Assembly: GCA_022494885.1 (NCBI GenBank)
Contig: JAGVSM010001108.1
Coordinates: forward strand, 1-64,000
Source: Micrasema longulum
Lineage: Eukaryota > Arthropoda > Insecta > Trichoptera > Brachycentridae
Direction: 5' to 3'
DNA: 64,000 bases
This document shows, one piece after another, positions 22,480-32,399 of the stretch. The position numbers were made by a program, and so were the translations under genes. The notes under the pieces are model-generated. The model was given only the letters and a program-made list of their open reading frames with translations. It was not told where the DNA came from and searched no databases. Numbering within the stretch: the first letter of the stretch is position 1; each line of letters begins with the position of its first letter.

Positions 22480-22760
22480 TACTAACATAAACGGCAAATC
22501 TGCCTTTTACAAACATTTATAATATTAACATAATTTCAAGATTTATAAAAAAAATTCAACTTAAAAATTGTACAAGATTTATATATAAAAAATAACCTAA
22601 AAATTACACCGCATGTTCAGTATAAAGTTTAAATAATAAAACATTCTACAGTAAAACAACAAGAAAATCATAAGTACTGTTTCACACAGCTAGGCAAAGT
22701 GAACAAAAAAAAGTTCATAATATATATACATATATTATGAAATGCATGAATAAATAAATG
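22480..22760 (-). mobile_element. LINE 3' UTR with terminal hairpin
   Basis: Minus strand ends GTAAAAGGCAGATTTGCCGT and then (AAAT/AAAAT)n. The GGCA/TGCC hairpin before a simple tail matches other LINE ends here (9840, 33125, 36055). Confidence 0.5.
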
Positions 22761-23869
22761 TAATTACCATTCACCATCTTTGAAAAAGTTCAAAAGGTTT
22801 GTTCTATAGGAACAATACCCTACACTAAATATATCAGATACGTGGGAATAACTATTGCCGAGTTCATGATGGTCTATTTAATACGGCATTACAAGTATAC
22901 ACTGTCCGTGAATTGTGGCTACAAAACGGTGGCACGTGTCTAGTCATTCTTCCAGGCACCCCTGAAGTTGATGAGAGACGATAGTTCAGGGCAATCCCAT
23001 ATTGAATTTACAATTTTGAATAAATTTAAAATGTCTACCTAACTCGTATATGTTGTCATATGTTTTTATTGTTAATGAGTCAAATTTCCTTCGATTGTTT
23101 TTATTGTTAATTGGATGGGGATGGAGCTTTTAAAACCAATATTTTACAAAAAATAAGTTAAATATTTTTTTGTTTTGTACACCATTTTGTGAAAAGGACC
23201 TAAATTATATTGTTACGGTATTTGTTACAATCATTATAGTGTAAAGTTTCCACAAACCAAGTTTTGTAACATTTCCGTAATAAACGTATAAATAACATTT
23301 TTCAATAAAAAATATATAAAAGCGCCATCTAAGAATAATTAGTTTCATATTTTCGATTAGAATCACTTTAATGGTTAAGAATAACACTGGTAACAAAGCA
23401 TTTTTATTCCACAATAATTCATAAAAATATCCTCTTAATTGAACGACTTAGATCGCGAAATTTACATAATATTTATTTAATACGACAATTATCAAATTTA
23501 AAACGTTCTTAAATGCACTGTTTGAAACAAATTATTAATGTCGTAATAAAACTTACTTTTTCATACAATTCTTTCTCTGTTTTTGATGTGTATTATTATT
23601 ATCTTATCTCTTTCTGATATTAATTTATCAAATATTTTTGTGTACCGTATTTATATTATTTTCACATATATACTTACTGTCAACTAATTTTCATTATTTG
23701 TTTTTAACAATAATTTGTTGATACCATTTTTTTTATACTTACAAGTATATGAAAATGTATTTATTTTTTGTTTGAATTCTTTACAAGTTATTTACAATTT
23801 GCTTTTTAATTCAATTACTTTTATTATATCCATATATTTTTTTTCTTCCTTTTTTACTATGTAAAGTTT
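22761..23869. other. No feature recognised
   Basis: AT-rich DNA without gene evidence. Confidence 0.4.
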
Positions 23870-24033
23870 CACTTTTTATTTTGCATGGCAGTATGCTTCT
23901 TATTGTTTCTAAATGTATACAAAAAAGCATTGTTTATCTTTTAAATTTTTACGCACTATGTTTGTACTTACCTGTATATTTTTTGTAAATGCCCCTTGGA
24001 CGTATTGTAAAATTAAATAAATAAATAAATAAT
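23870..24033 (+). mobile_element. LINE 3' tail
   Basis: Ends AAATGCCCCTTGGACGTATT then GTAAAATTAAATAAATAAAT, closely similar to the 3' end at 36050 (AAAATGCCCATTGGGCGTAA). Confidence 0.55.
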
Positions 24034-24299
24034 GAGAAAATTCAGTGGTTTTTGTAATTTGTTAAACTAAGCCAATATTATTTTATTTTGTTTTCATATA
24101 TCGTATTATCAGCGAGATGATTTTTTAAAGTTTTTAAGTTTTGTATTTTTGAGATTTCTCCACATGTGAGATCAAAGGCTCTCCGCCAATTATTCTCGGT
24201 CAATTCTGCCGATTGGTCCGTTGACGGTAAGTAAGCCGAATATCTTTCACAGCTCTCACAGCACAGTAATTTCTAAATAAAAATATGTCAATCGAAGCT

Positions 24300-24722
24300 A
24301 AATGGCAGTGCACAACGGAGTTTTAGTCCCAACATTTATGAATGGAAGTGAAACATGGAACTGGCAGAGGAACGATGAAAGCCGAGTGAACGCGGTTGAA
24401 ATGCGATCTCTTAGACGAATGTGTGGGAAATCAATGCATGACAGGGTTACAAATGATGAAATCAGGCGAGTGTAAATCTGAGTCAAGTATAATTGATAAG
24501 ATTAAGAAAGGGTCTCTGAGATGGTTTGGTCACGACGAAATAATGGTAAAACAAGTAATTGGCGAAAATGTGGCAATGTGAGACGAGAACGACCAAGGAA
24601 GACGTGGCATGATCAGATAAACCAAAATCTTAAGTCTGGTCATGTCAAAAGCAGACAGAACCGAAGGGCATTTATGACAAGATGTATGAATGTGGAAGAA
24701 GCTAGGAATGTATGCTAGGATA
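24300..24722 (+). pseudogene. RTE-like endonuclease/reverse transcriptase C-terminus, broken
   Basis: Pieces in shifting frames: MNGSETWNWQRNDESRVNAV, EMRSLRRMCGKSMHDRVTND, LRWFGHDE and RRERPRKTWHDQINQNLKSG. This is the arrangement ETWxxxxxxExxxxxxEMRxLR..GK..RW.GH..RxxRPRKxW found after the RT domain. At least two frameshifts or stops. A colinear copy is at 39880-40225. Confidence 0.75.
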
Positions 24723-24785
24723 GACGTGTGTGGCGGTCCATTCTCTCTGCCTACGGAAATGGCGTGATGGTAGTAATAGTAGTAG

Positions 24786-24960
24786 CTCTCTTATCATTGG
24801 TTGATTCATGTGAACTGGTGACATCGTTTAAAGTAGTTCGTTTTTGTTCAAATATTTTTTCGTGCATTTTCAAGAAACTGTCGTACAATTTAGCACCTAA
24901 CTTTTAGCGCGCGCAATAAAACATCTTTTGTATCCAATTTTCCGTGGGGCCGAGGTTCCT
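24786..24960 (+). mobile_element. MITE family RD, partial
   Basis: Matches the inner part of the RD element (TATCATTGGTTGATTCATGT ... ACATCTTTTGTATCCAATTT) as at 37700 and 58245. Terminal GAACTTCCTC is missing. Confidence 0.6.
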
Positions 24961-25504
24961 TGACCTTGGCACTGTGCGTTCTCCCTTAAAGTATGCTGAA
25001 AAAAGCATGAGTTACCCTGAACTTCCAACGTACGATTTTCCCTCTTTATCGGAAAGAACTAACAGTAAGTTGTTGAACTCGATTCATCGATTAATAGTAT
25101 AATGGCGTTAATATTACTTATTCATTGATGTAGAGGTAGAGGGTTGACACCACACCTACTAGAGATGGTAAAAAACGAAATAGTTATTTTAAAACAGTTT
25201 ATTTTTCCGAAACAGTTGCAAATGTATAATATTCTCCCATTAAATATTTAAAAAAAAAAAAAAAAACTTATCAGGCTCAAGAAAAAGACGTATGCTGAAA
25301 ATCTGGCTTTTAGAACGTGGTTTTTTATTTTGAATTTTTATTGTGTTTTTCTTTTTTATTTGGACAAGTTTTTATTTTTCTACGTGTAACATATTTTCGA
25401 TGCACGTGGGAATACATATTTTCTTTTTTTCCATAGTAATAAGAGTTTTTATATTTTATAGAATTTAAGAGATAAGATTAAGTATATTTATTTATTTACC
25501 TATT
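24961..25504. other. No feature recognised
   Basis: Contains a 19-base A run at 25248-25266; otherwise nothing assignable. Confidence 0.4.
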
Positions 25505-25860
25505 ATATACATACGGCCTAAGCCAATTACAACAGTTACATGAAGAAACATAAATGCAAGAAACTGAACAAAAAGAACATAAAACTATTTAGCAAAGACA
25601 AACAAGGGCAAAACAATAATTATATACAATATATTCATAAAAACGAAAGACCTAAGACTTCGAGCTAAATCATGCCAATCCAACTTCATCCCACACTGTT
25701 TAGTCTCGAAGAGGTCTAAGAAAAGCCGGAAGATCTATCCCAAAGAATTCAAAGTCGTGTGATGAATTGGCTAATCTACACATTCTGGACATTGGGGCAT
25801 AAAAACCAAAGTTGCTCTTAGAAGATTTCATAAATAGCAGATTTTGACACACGAGATTTT
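25505..25860 (-). mobile_element. Second copy of LINE tail A, 5'-truncated
   Basis: Near-identical to 15935-16275 (GGCCTAAGCCAATTACAACA, TAAATCATGCCAATCCAACT). Only the last RT codons and the 3' UTR are kept. Confidence 0.72.
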
Positions 25861-26039
25861 GATTTTTACATATCGCATACTGAGTAGAAGACTCTTTTAA
25901 CTCAAAATTTATCGAGTTTGAGTTATGGACACAGTCAATACGTGAATTTCGTTCTGCATATTTGACTAAAATAGTCGTAATTCTACCACAAATACCTAAA
26001 AAGTTATACCAATTACTTCACTTTCTTTAATTATGTATT

Positions 26040-26305
26040 TGTATATACATATTCCCACCATAATAAGCCGTAGAAGCGTATATTTGCTTCCACGCATGAT
26101 ATGGCCCAGATATGCGAGTTTTCTCTGTTTTATTGAGGACAGTAGTTCTTTTTCGGCACTGGCTCGTCTCAACACCTCCACGTTGGTCACTAAATCTGTC
26201 CACGGGATTTTCAGCATTCTCCTGTGAAGAAGCGGTGAAGGAAAGATGGAGGGAAAGCGTGGGGTTGGAAGGCGACAGATGTCCTGGCTGAGAAACATCC
26301 GCGAC
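26040..26305. pseudogene. RT C-terminus split by internal inversion
   Basis: The minus strand (26225 down to about 26065) reads RRMLKIPWTDLVTNVEVLRR, KRKLAYLGHIMRG-type sequence and LLRLIM. The plus strand from 26230 continues the same protein as EGKMEGKRGVGRRQMSWLRN then IRDW. The two halves are adjacent, opposite in direction and nearly contiguous in the protein, as expected from twin priming during LINE insertion. Confidence 0.78.
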
Positions 26306-26529
26306 TGGACATATTATACATATTCTTTATTTCATCAAAAAGAATTACACTTTCATCTAATGCTGATGTACCTACTACAAATACATTATATAAAAATATA
26401 CTGAAAAACCTATAACTTGTTCATAAATGTATAACTTTATGTAGAGTGAAACTGAATTTTCGCTCTCCTGTTAAATCAGTAATTTTGAGTAACAACAGTC
26501 TTTTACTCAGTGTGCGATACATTAGAACT

Positions 26530-26880
26530 TAACTAAAAATTAACTTAAAAAATGTGTTCTTACGCGCGGTAAAAATTACAGCATTGAATTTTGTGGCACA
26601 GTTTCTTGAAAATGTACGTAAAATATATTTAAAAATATTTTGATAAAAACGAACTAATTGAAACGACGATAAGAGAGTTGTGGAAGATTTCCGGTTTTTT
26701 TTACCGTCAATTGACCGAGGAGAACCGCGAGAAAACTTAAAATGTAACACGGAGTAATTTCAGAAATTCGAAACTTTTAAAAATCATAGCGCTGATAATA
26801 CGATACATAAAAATTAAAAAATTATCTTTTTGACATAGTTTATTAACAAATAAAAAAAACTACTTAACTTCCTCGCTGCG
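26530..26880 (-). mobile_element. MITE family RD, copy
   Basis: Inverted relative to 37700 and 58245: TGTTCTTACGCGCGGTAAAA, AGTTTCTTGAAAATGTACG, and an end ACTACTTAACTTCCTCG like the CCACTGAACTTCCTC terminus at 45935. Confidence 0.62.
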
Positions 26881-26884
26881 TTTA

Positions 26885-27237
26885 ATTTTTCTTATTTAGA
26901 AAATGCAAGAAAAAAACATTTTTATGTTTGAACAGCCCCAATTGTATTTATCAAAGGGTTTTACTTTGTAGCAGTTACGACAAGTGTTCCATCTTTCTTT
27001 AGTTTATAGTATAGAATGTTCTTCACGGCCTCCTAAAAGGTCAGTCAAGCTATCACGTTTGGTTCATTACTTCGTACATGATTTCAGTCGATACATTTTG
27101 AAAACAATTTGTGGAAAACCACAATAAAGTTTTCCACAAAGGTATCAAAATCAGATATTAAATTATAAAGACTACTTTTCTTTTACTAAAATATATTCTG
27201 TATAAATATTTACCTACTCCATAAGAGTCACGAAAAG
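26885..27237. other. No feature recognised
   Basis: AT-rich, no gene or shared repeat. Confidence 0.4.
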
Positions 27238-27400
27238 CTATTTATTTATTTATTCATACAAGTACATATATATTACAAAAAGATAATAATAACGTGTCCC
27301 AAATTCTATGAGGCCAAGAGCCCTGTGTTGAGTTAGGATACAACATAATGGAAAGTGAAAGCATGTATTATTAAATAATAGCAAAAATAAAAATTTAAAA
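27238..27400 (-). mobile_element. LINE-type 3' tail, second copy
   Basis: Minus-strand copy of the 4846 element, starting (in plus coordinates) with TTTATTTATTTATTC and containing CTATGAGGCCAAGAGCCC. Confidence 0.7.
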
Positions 27401-27417
27401 TTGTTTCACAAATTTTA

Positions 27418-27994
27418 TCTTTATATATATAATTCTTCTAAACGGCATAACCGATTTACGTGCGGTTTTCAGCGAAATGTAGATCTTTGCGCTGCGCGTG
27501 TTCGTGGATATAAATTTTTTCATCGAATCTGTAAAAAAAAAGTTGGGAGCATGAATCTTTTTTTCATCGACCTACCAGGGTTGCATTCGACGAGAATACA
27601 AAAAAATAAATAAATGGAAGGATGTTTTTTTGTGTTTGAATGTTAACAAACAACATTCGCTTTTTATGGATCCCTATCAGATTCTTTCTTTACATTCCTT
27701 ATAATTTTTTCCCATTGATGTATTTTTAGTGGATTTTTGTTAATACTAAAATAATATTAACTGACATTCAATACATTTTTGAAAATCGCATTCATGAATA
27801 AAGTGCACCCCTATTGGTGAAAAGAGCCAAGTTTGACATTTGCAAAAAGTATTCTATATTTGAAAATGAATTATTTTATGTTTTGGAATTCAACCATAAA
27901 CAAGTACCTAGGTTCCTACAGCAATTAAAAGTATTTTTCCAAGCTAATAGCAGGCAAGCCAACGTTCAGATAGGACGTCTGTCTGGTCCGCTAG
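27418..27994 (+). mobile_element. Non-autonomous Helitron, copy 2
   Basis: Colinear with 10715-11359. Begins A|TCTTTATATATATAATTC (TC start between A and T) and ends TCTGGTCCGCTAG followed by T, matching Helitron termini. Confidence 0.75.
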
Positions 27995-28242
27995 TTTAAC
28001 TATAAAATACATGAAATCCTTTCGATCTCGGTTCGTATGTTTTCTTTAAATTCTGTATTTTAAAATTAAATATTTATTTATTTTATTAGGTAAAAAAAAT
28101 ATGAGTTCTTAGTGGTGAGGTTTAGATCTAAAATAACTCCGTAGGGAGGAAATCCAGCATGTCTACAAACATTTAGACATACTCAAAACATTGTTGAAAA
28201 TCGTTTTTATATTTTTTTTGTACGTTTTCCAAAAACTTTATT

Positions 28243-28450
28243 TTATTTATTTATTCGTACAACTACACATACGTATATATAAAAAATATATAATACGCAT
28301 CCCTAACTCTATGAGGCCAAGAGCCCTGTATCGAGTTGGGATATAACATAATAGAAAGTGAAAGCATGTACATTATTAAATAATGGCAAATAAAAATTAA
28401 TAAATAAATATATTTTAATAGGTAAGCATCTAAACACGCTTAATAGTATA
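28243..28450 (-). mobile_element. LINE-type 3' tail, third copy
   Basis: Minus-strand copy of the 4846 element; it extends a little further (ACACGCTTAATAGTATATAC) and ends in the same tetranucleotide tail. Confidence 0.7.
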
Positions 28451-28819
28451 TACGAGTAAATCTATGGTAAAAAAATGGTCTCTTCCCTTAGACAAATTCC
28501 AAGCTTGTAAACTTCTGAAAATGGAGTAAACGGTATTAATTGACTTAATTACGAAATGATTTTTTTTACGTTTGCCTAATAAAAGTACCGTTTTTTTAAA
28601 GAGTCCAGTCATTAAATTATTTTTTGTGGTAAAACATAACACAATACAAAATTACCTTATATCTGGGTCATGATAATATATTGTTTACGGTCTGGCAACA
28701 TTACGCAGCCACTTCACGCATGCAGGGTGTCAAGTAGAGGGGGTACTTATACAAACTTGGTTCTACGCGCCTTCTGGTATATTATTATAATTCTATGGTT
28801 GATTGTTTGCATTCAAATA

Positions 28820-28925
28820 TAAACTTTTTTTATGTACTAAAAATGAGTATCTCCAATTTTTGGTAGCATATGTATGCTCGTTGAATGCAGCCCTGGTGTA
28901 AATAAACAAACTCAGTAACTATGGG
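28820..28925 (-). mobile_element. Helitron-family fragment
   Basis: On the minus strand GAGTTTGTTTATTTACACCA then GGGCTGCATTCAACGAG matches the start region of the copy at 52690. Confidence 0.5.
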
Positions 28926-29149
28926 TACGTTTTCGTCCGACTCCTTTTTATAATATTTTACTCTATAGGGCGCATCTATGTATTAGTATTTTAATGGGTA
29001 GAAAATACTTATTTTTTATTTTCATTTTATTTATATTTTTTAATTTTGTTATGCAAAGTAAGTATGAAGGTGCCATCCCAAAGTGCCCAACTTGTTAGAA
29101 ATTGGTTAACACTGATAAATAAGCAAGAACATGATAAAGCCATATCCTA

Positions 29150-29322
29150 AGGCCATATCAATAATACTTTTTTTAAAGAAATATTTACGTTCTTATGATT
29201 TACCCAAATATTTCTCACTATTAGAAAATGGGAATAAAGTTGGGGTAGAGTGGAATTCGAACCACAGACCTTTGAGCAGTGAGTCCGAGACACAAGTCAC
29301 GGGGGACCACAACCCTATTTGA
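29150..29322 (-). mobile_element. tRNA-like SINE, family B
   Basis: Minus-strand copy with a tRNA-like head. Its B box reads GGTTCGAATTCC on the minus strand and is followed by the CCACTCTACCCCAAC end of the head. Its body (TTCTAATAGTGAG ... AAATATTT) matches three other copies at 41543, 43117 and 63430. Confidence 0.7.
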
Positions 29323-29394
29323 TTCTTAATTTGTCAAAATGTTGATAGATAAGGGCTGAATTTCACCTCCTAAGGACTTATCAATATCAACATT

Positions 29395-29465
29395 TTACAA
29401 CAGAGATGGAGAGCATTTTAGGGAGGGATATGCAAGTCTAGGCATTTACAGAGATTATGACCGCT
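29395..29465 (-). repeat. MR1 fragment
   Basis: Only the end of the repeat is kept (TACAACAGAGATGGAGAGCA, AGTCTAGGCATTTACAGAG), 230 bases downstream of ELP6. Confidence 0.7.
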
Positions 29466-29650
29466 GGATAAATTTTGAATTTTAAATTTGTTCAAATTTA
29501 ATTGTGTTCACTTAATTTATCAATTATTAAACAAATAATAGCATAGAAATACAGCTTACAGGCAAATAAAAATTAAATGTACTAGTTAATTTGTTTATTC
29601 AAAATAGTAATCCTATTGTGTATAAAAAACATTTTTTTGCTATAATATAA

Positions 29651-29656
29651 TTTATT
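29651..29656 (-). terminator. Candidate polyadenylation signal of ELP6
   Basis: AATAAA on the minus strand, 38 bases after the stop codon. A second AATAAA overlaps the stop codon itself. The AT-rich context makes chance hits likely. Confidence 0.35.
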
Positions 29657-29693
29657 ATGTAGTATATTATACATATATATGTACATAAGAAAT

Positions 29694-30452
29694 TTATTGT
29701 TGGGTTCCAGCTGCAAATACTTTGATCCCTCTGTCAAAGAGTTTATAGTGATAATTGTTAAGTTTGACTAAACTATTACAAACATTGTTCCATGGACGTA
29801 ATACAGAAATAGTCCCTGACACATCTCTACTTCTGCCGGTTTTAAAGCCTGAAACTTCACATATAACATCAGACATGTGAGAGACAAGTCCTGAAAGAAT
29901 ATGGCTCGGGTCTGTCTCTGATATAACATGGACTCCAACGACAAAACTACTCTTGTCGTTGGCGACTAAAGATTTACATTGTTGGACAAAAGTGTTAACT
30001 TCGTATAAAGTGTAGCCAAGCTCCAATAATCCGGTTAAATCATCAATAATCAAACATGCTGAAGAATGTTTTGACAACAAACAGAGAACAGAATCTTCAA
30101 TTATTTTACACAAGTCTTCAATTGACATTTTGTTGTTTGTAAATCCAGTCTTTTTGTCTTCGGGCTGAACAAGCGTGTCGCAAATGATTTCCAAGCAATC
30201 AACACTTTTGACAATCTCCACTTCTTTTAACTTTTCGAGATTGTAACCTAATTTTAATCCTATGTTATGGTAGTGCTGAAATGCATTGTGTATTGTCACT
30301 AAGCACACAGCACCTTGCTCCTTTAATTGTTTTGCAATTAAACAACTATTAACAAAGTGCGATTCTGAACCAGATATTTCTTTGATTAGGAAAATGGTTC
30401 CTGCCATGCTCTCCTTGTCCAAATCAAGAGCTGCCAGTACATCGGACGCCAT
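29694..30452 (-). CDS. ELP6: Elongator complex protein 6 (ELP6)
   Basis: Uninterrupted 252-residue reading frame. ELP6 is a RecA-fold subunit without ATPase motifs that forms a ring with ELP4 and ELP5. This subcomplex serves Elongator in cytosolic modification of tRNA wobble uridine. Family marks seen: a HYHNIGLKLG block near residues 60-69, an LIIDDLTGLLELG strand and loop near 134-146, GLVSHMSD near 188-195, TGRSRDVSG near 205-213, and the C-terminal YHYKLFDRGIKVFAAG near 234-249. No Walker A motif is present, as expected. Length is close to the roughly 266 residues of the vertebrate protein. The frame is open 25 codons further upstream, but I chose the ATG at 30452 because a TTATTTACAG splice acceptor lies just before it and its context is good (A at -3, G at +4). 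This implies a non-coding first exon upstream. The coding part is a single exon with no damage. Confidence 0.88.
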   Translation of the reverse strand: MASDVLAALDLDKESMAGTIFLIKEISGSESHFVNSCLIAKQLKEQGAVCLVTIHNAFQHYHNIGLKLGYNLEKLKEVEIVKSVDCLEIICDTLVQPEDKKTGFTNNKMSIEDLCKIIEDSVLCLLSKHSSACLIIDDLTGLLELGYTLYEVNTFVQQCKSLVANDKSSFVVGVHVISETDPSHILSGLVSHMSDVICEVSGFKTGRSRDVSGTISVLRPWNNVCNSLVKLNNYHYKLFDRGIKVFAAGTQQ

Positions 30453-30456
30453 TCTG
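30453..30456 (-). other. Putative splice acceptor of a 5' UTR intron of ELP6
   Basis: Read on the minus strand, TTATTTACAG ends one base before the chosen ELP6 start codon. This suggests that the start codon opens the second exon and that a non-coding exon lies somewhere between 30.5 and 30.8 kb or further away. No upstream exon could be identified by eye. Confidence 0.45.
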
Positions 30457-30799
30457 TAAATAATTAATATCACGATCAGATCAAGTATTAAAATAGGCTT
30501 TAAAGTTACCCATAGATGGTAATACAATCACTTGGTTGAAATTCAATACTGTTGAAACCCATGAAATATCATACAGCTAGGTTGGGAATAATTTCATATG
30601 AATTACTGTCAACTCTCTTCTCTATATTCACAGTAAAAAGGTTAAATGACCAATGTGTCATAAATTAAAATTATGCAGGATGCCAATTAAAGTTTGTTTT
30701 AATGAAATATGAACATAACCTTTTTTATATTTATTTAATTCCAAAACAATGTTAGTAAGACAGGTGTTATGTGAAAATATTAGGGCTATGGTGCACAAA

Positions 30800-32045
30800 G
30801 GTTGGTTTTTGACCTAAAAATTATATTGATGTTTTTTGATGATATTTCTTGATAAAACTCCAGAGTTAATGATTTTGATACAATTAAACATAAAGTTTTC
30901 AATAAAACTTCTTGGTTTAGTTTTACTTTTTTATTATTTTGACCAACGAGCGCTTTCGCCTAAGTAGGCATCTTAAAGACTGGTGTTTATAACATTTACA
31001 GCTTTTACACTATTTCTAACATATTTTGGAGATAAGGAGATCAAATATATATTTTAACAGGGGACAGAAAACATAAATATTTACAACTAGTTTTTGGGAG
31101 TTATCGGACCGAAATTGGGATTAAGTATTTATTATTTAAAAGGTGGGAAAAGAACACATGGCGAAATACAACAGAGTGGGAAATACACATTTTAACAGGT
31201 TAAATTAGCACAATACTTTGATTTCATGACAGGGAAGTTTACATACCTATAGATAAATAACAAAATATTTTAAGATACGTACCTAGATAACGCATTTGTT
31301 TATGGAATGAAAAAATTCATTTTGATAATTTATTGTATGTTTATTGCAATTGCAATTTACCAGTCTTGAAAATGCCAACTTAGGCGAAAGCGCTCGTTGG
31401 TCAAAATAATAGAAAAGTAAAACTATACCCCCACAATACATCACATACAAATAATATAATCACTAGATCCTCAACACATAAACAACTTAAACAAATACAA
31501 ACTAATACCACTTTCAGACAAAGGGATTTTGGGTATTATTCAATTAAAATCTATAACCTACTTCCACTATCTATTAAAGCAATTAGTAATGAGAAAATGT
31601 TTAAAAAGGCTATAAAAAAATGGATGGTGGAGCTAGGTAGAAGTAAAATGGATTGTCTCATTCGCCCATACCAATGCTGAATCAACTGCTCCACAACTGT
31701 ATGGCTTATGTTAGGTTTTTGTTGTTTTCATTGTGTGTTTTGTAATATAAATAATATAGATGTATATAAATACCTTGTTTTTTAAACTGTCTGAATATTT
31801 GTTAATTATGTTTGTTTTTTAAGTGAGTCTTCTTTGTTTATTCTCAAATGTAATAAAAAAAAACTAAATTGTTAAGTGTCCTCGGCACGTGAAACCCCAG
31901 TGAGGTCACATTATTTTTATTATTAATTTATAGTTTGTAAGCGAAAAATATGAATAAATAAATAAATACTAAGAAGTTTTCTTATGCCTTAATTTATAAT
32001 TTTATCAAAATCATTAACTAATAAAATTGATCCGAAACCAAGTGA
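30800..32045. mobile_element. DNA element with long inverted repeats, split by a LINE
   Basis: Left arm 30830-30995 includes TTAATGATTTTGATACAATT, AAACTTCTTGGTTTAG and GACCAACGAGCGCTTTCGCC. The right arm carries the same sequence inverted (31364-31425 and 31966-32040), interrupted by the LINE fragment 31426-31965. No transposase seen. Confidence 0.75.
31426..31965 (+). pseudogene. 5'-truncated LINE, last 84 codons intact
   Basis: Open from 31428 to the stop at 31678: RSSTHKQLKQIQTNTTFRQR, DFGYYSIKIYNLLPLSIKAI, KKAIKKWMVELGR. This is a non-LTR C-terminus of the STRHxxQL..N type. The 3' UTR ends (AATA)n at about 31950. Inserted in the right arm of the element 30800-32045. Confidence 0.72.
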
Positions 32046-32179
32046 AGGTTATCACTAGGACCCTTACAAGGCACTGCAGATTGAATAAACACCTCGTTAG
32101 AATGAATCTCTCTGATGCTTCTTGATGTTCTGCATTACAGACGATGAAGAACCTTAACACATTTTATGTGAATTTATTT

Positions 32180-32375
32180 ATTTAAAATAATTTACATGGC
32201 GCCATTTTTGTGAAAATCATTTCAAGGGCGCAGGACAATAAACATCGCATAGGCGGTTGAGATTCTAGTTCCCCATTTCTTAATTTGTTAAATTTTAATA
32301 ATTATACGGGAGCTAGATTACAACACATCTTGCAGCTGTGGAGTGCACGGACGGTTAGAAATCTAGCCCCCATTT
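32180..32375. repeat. Second copy of the hairpin plus ~45 bp unit repeat
   Basis: GGCGCCATTTTTGTGAAAAT ... CAAGGGCGC is followed by two units (GGCGGTTGAGATTCTAGTTC and CTTGCAGCTGTGGAGTGCAC). Colinear with 14336-14535. Confidence 0.7.
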
Positions 32376-32399
32376 TAATGTGATGCTTTATATCACAAA

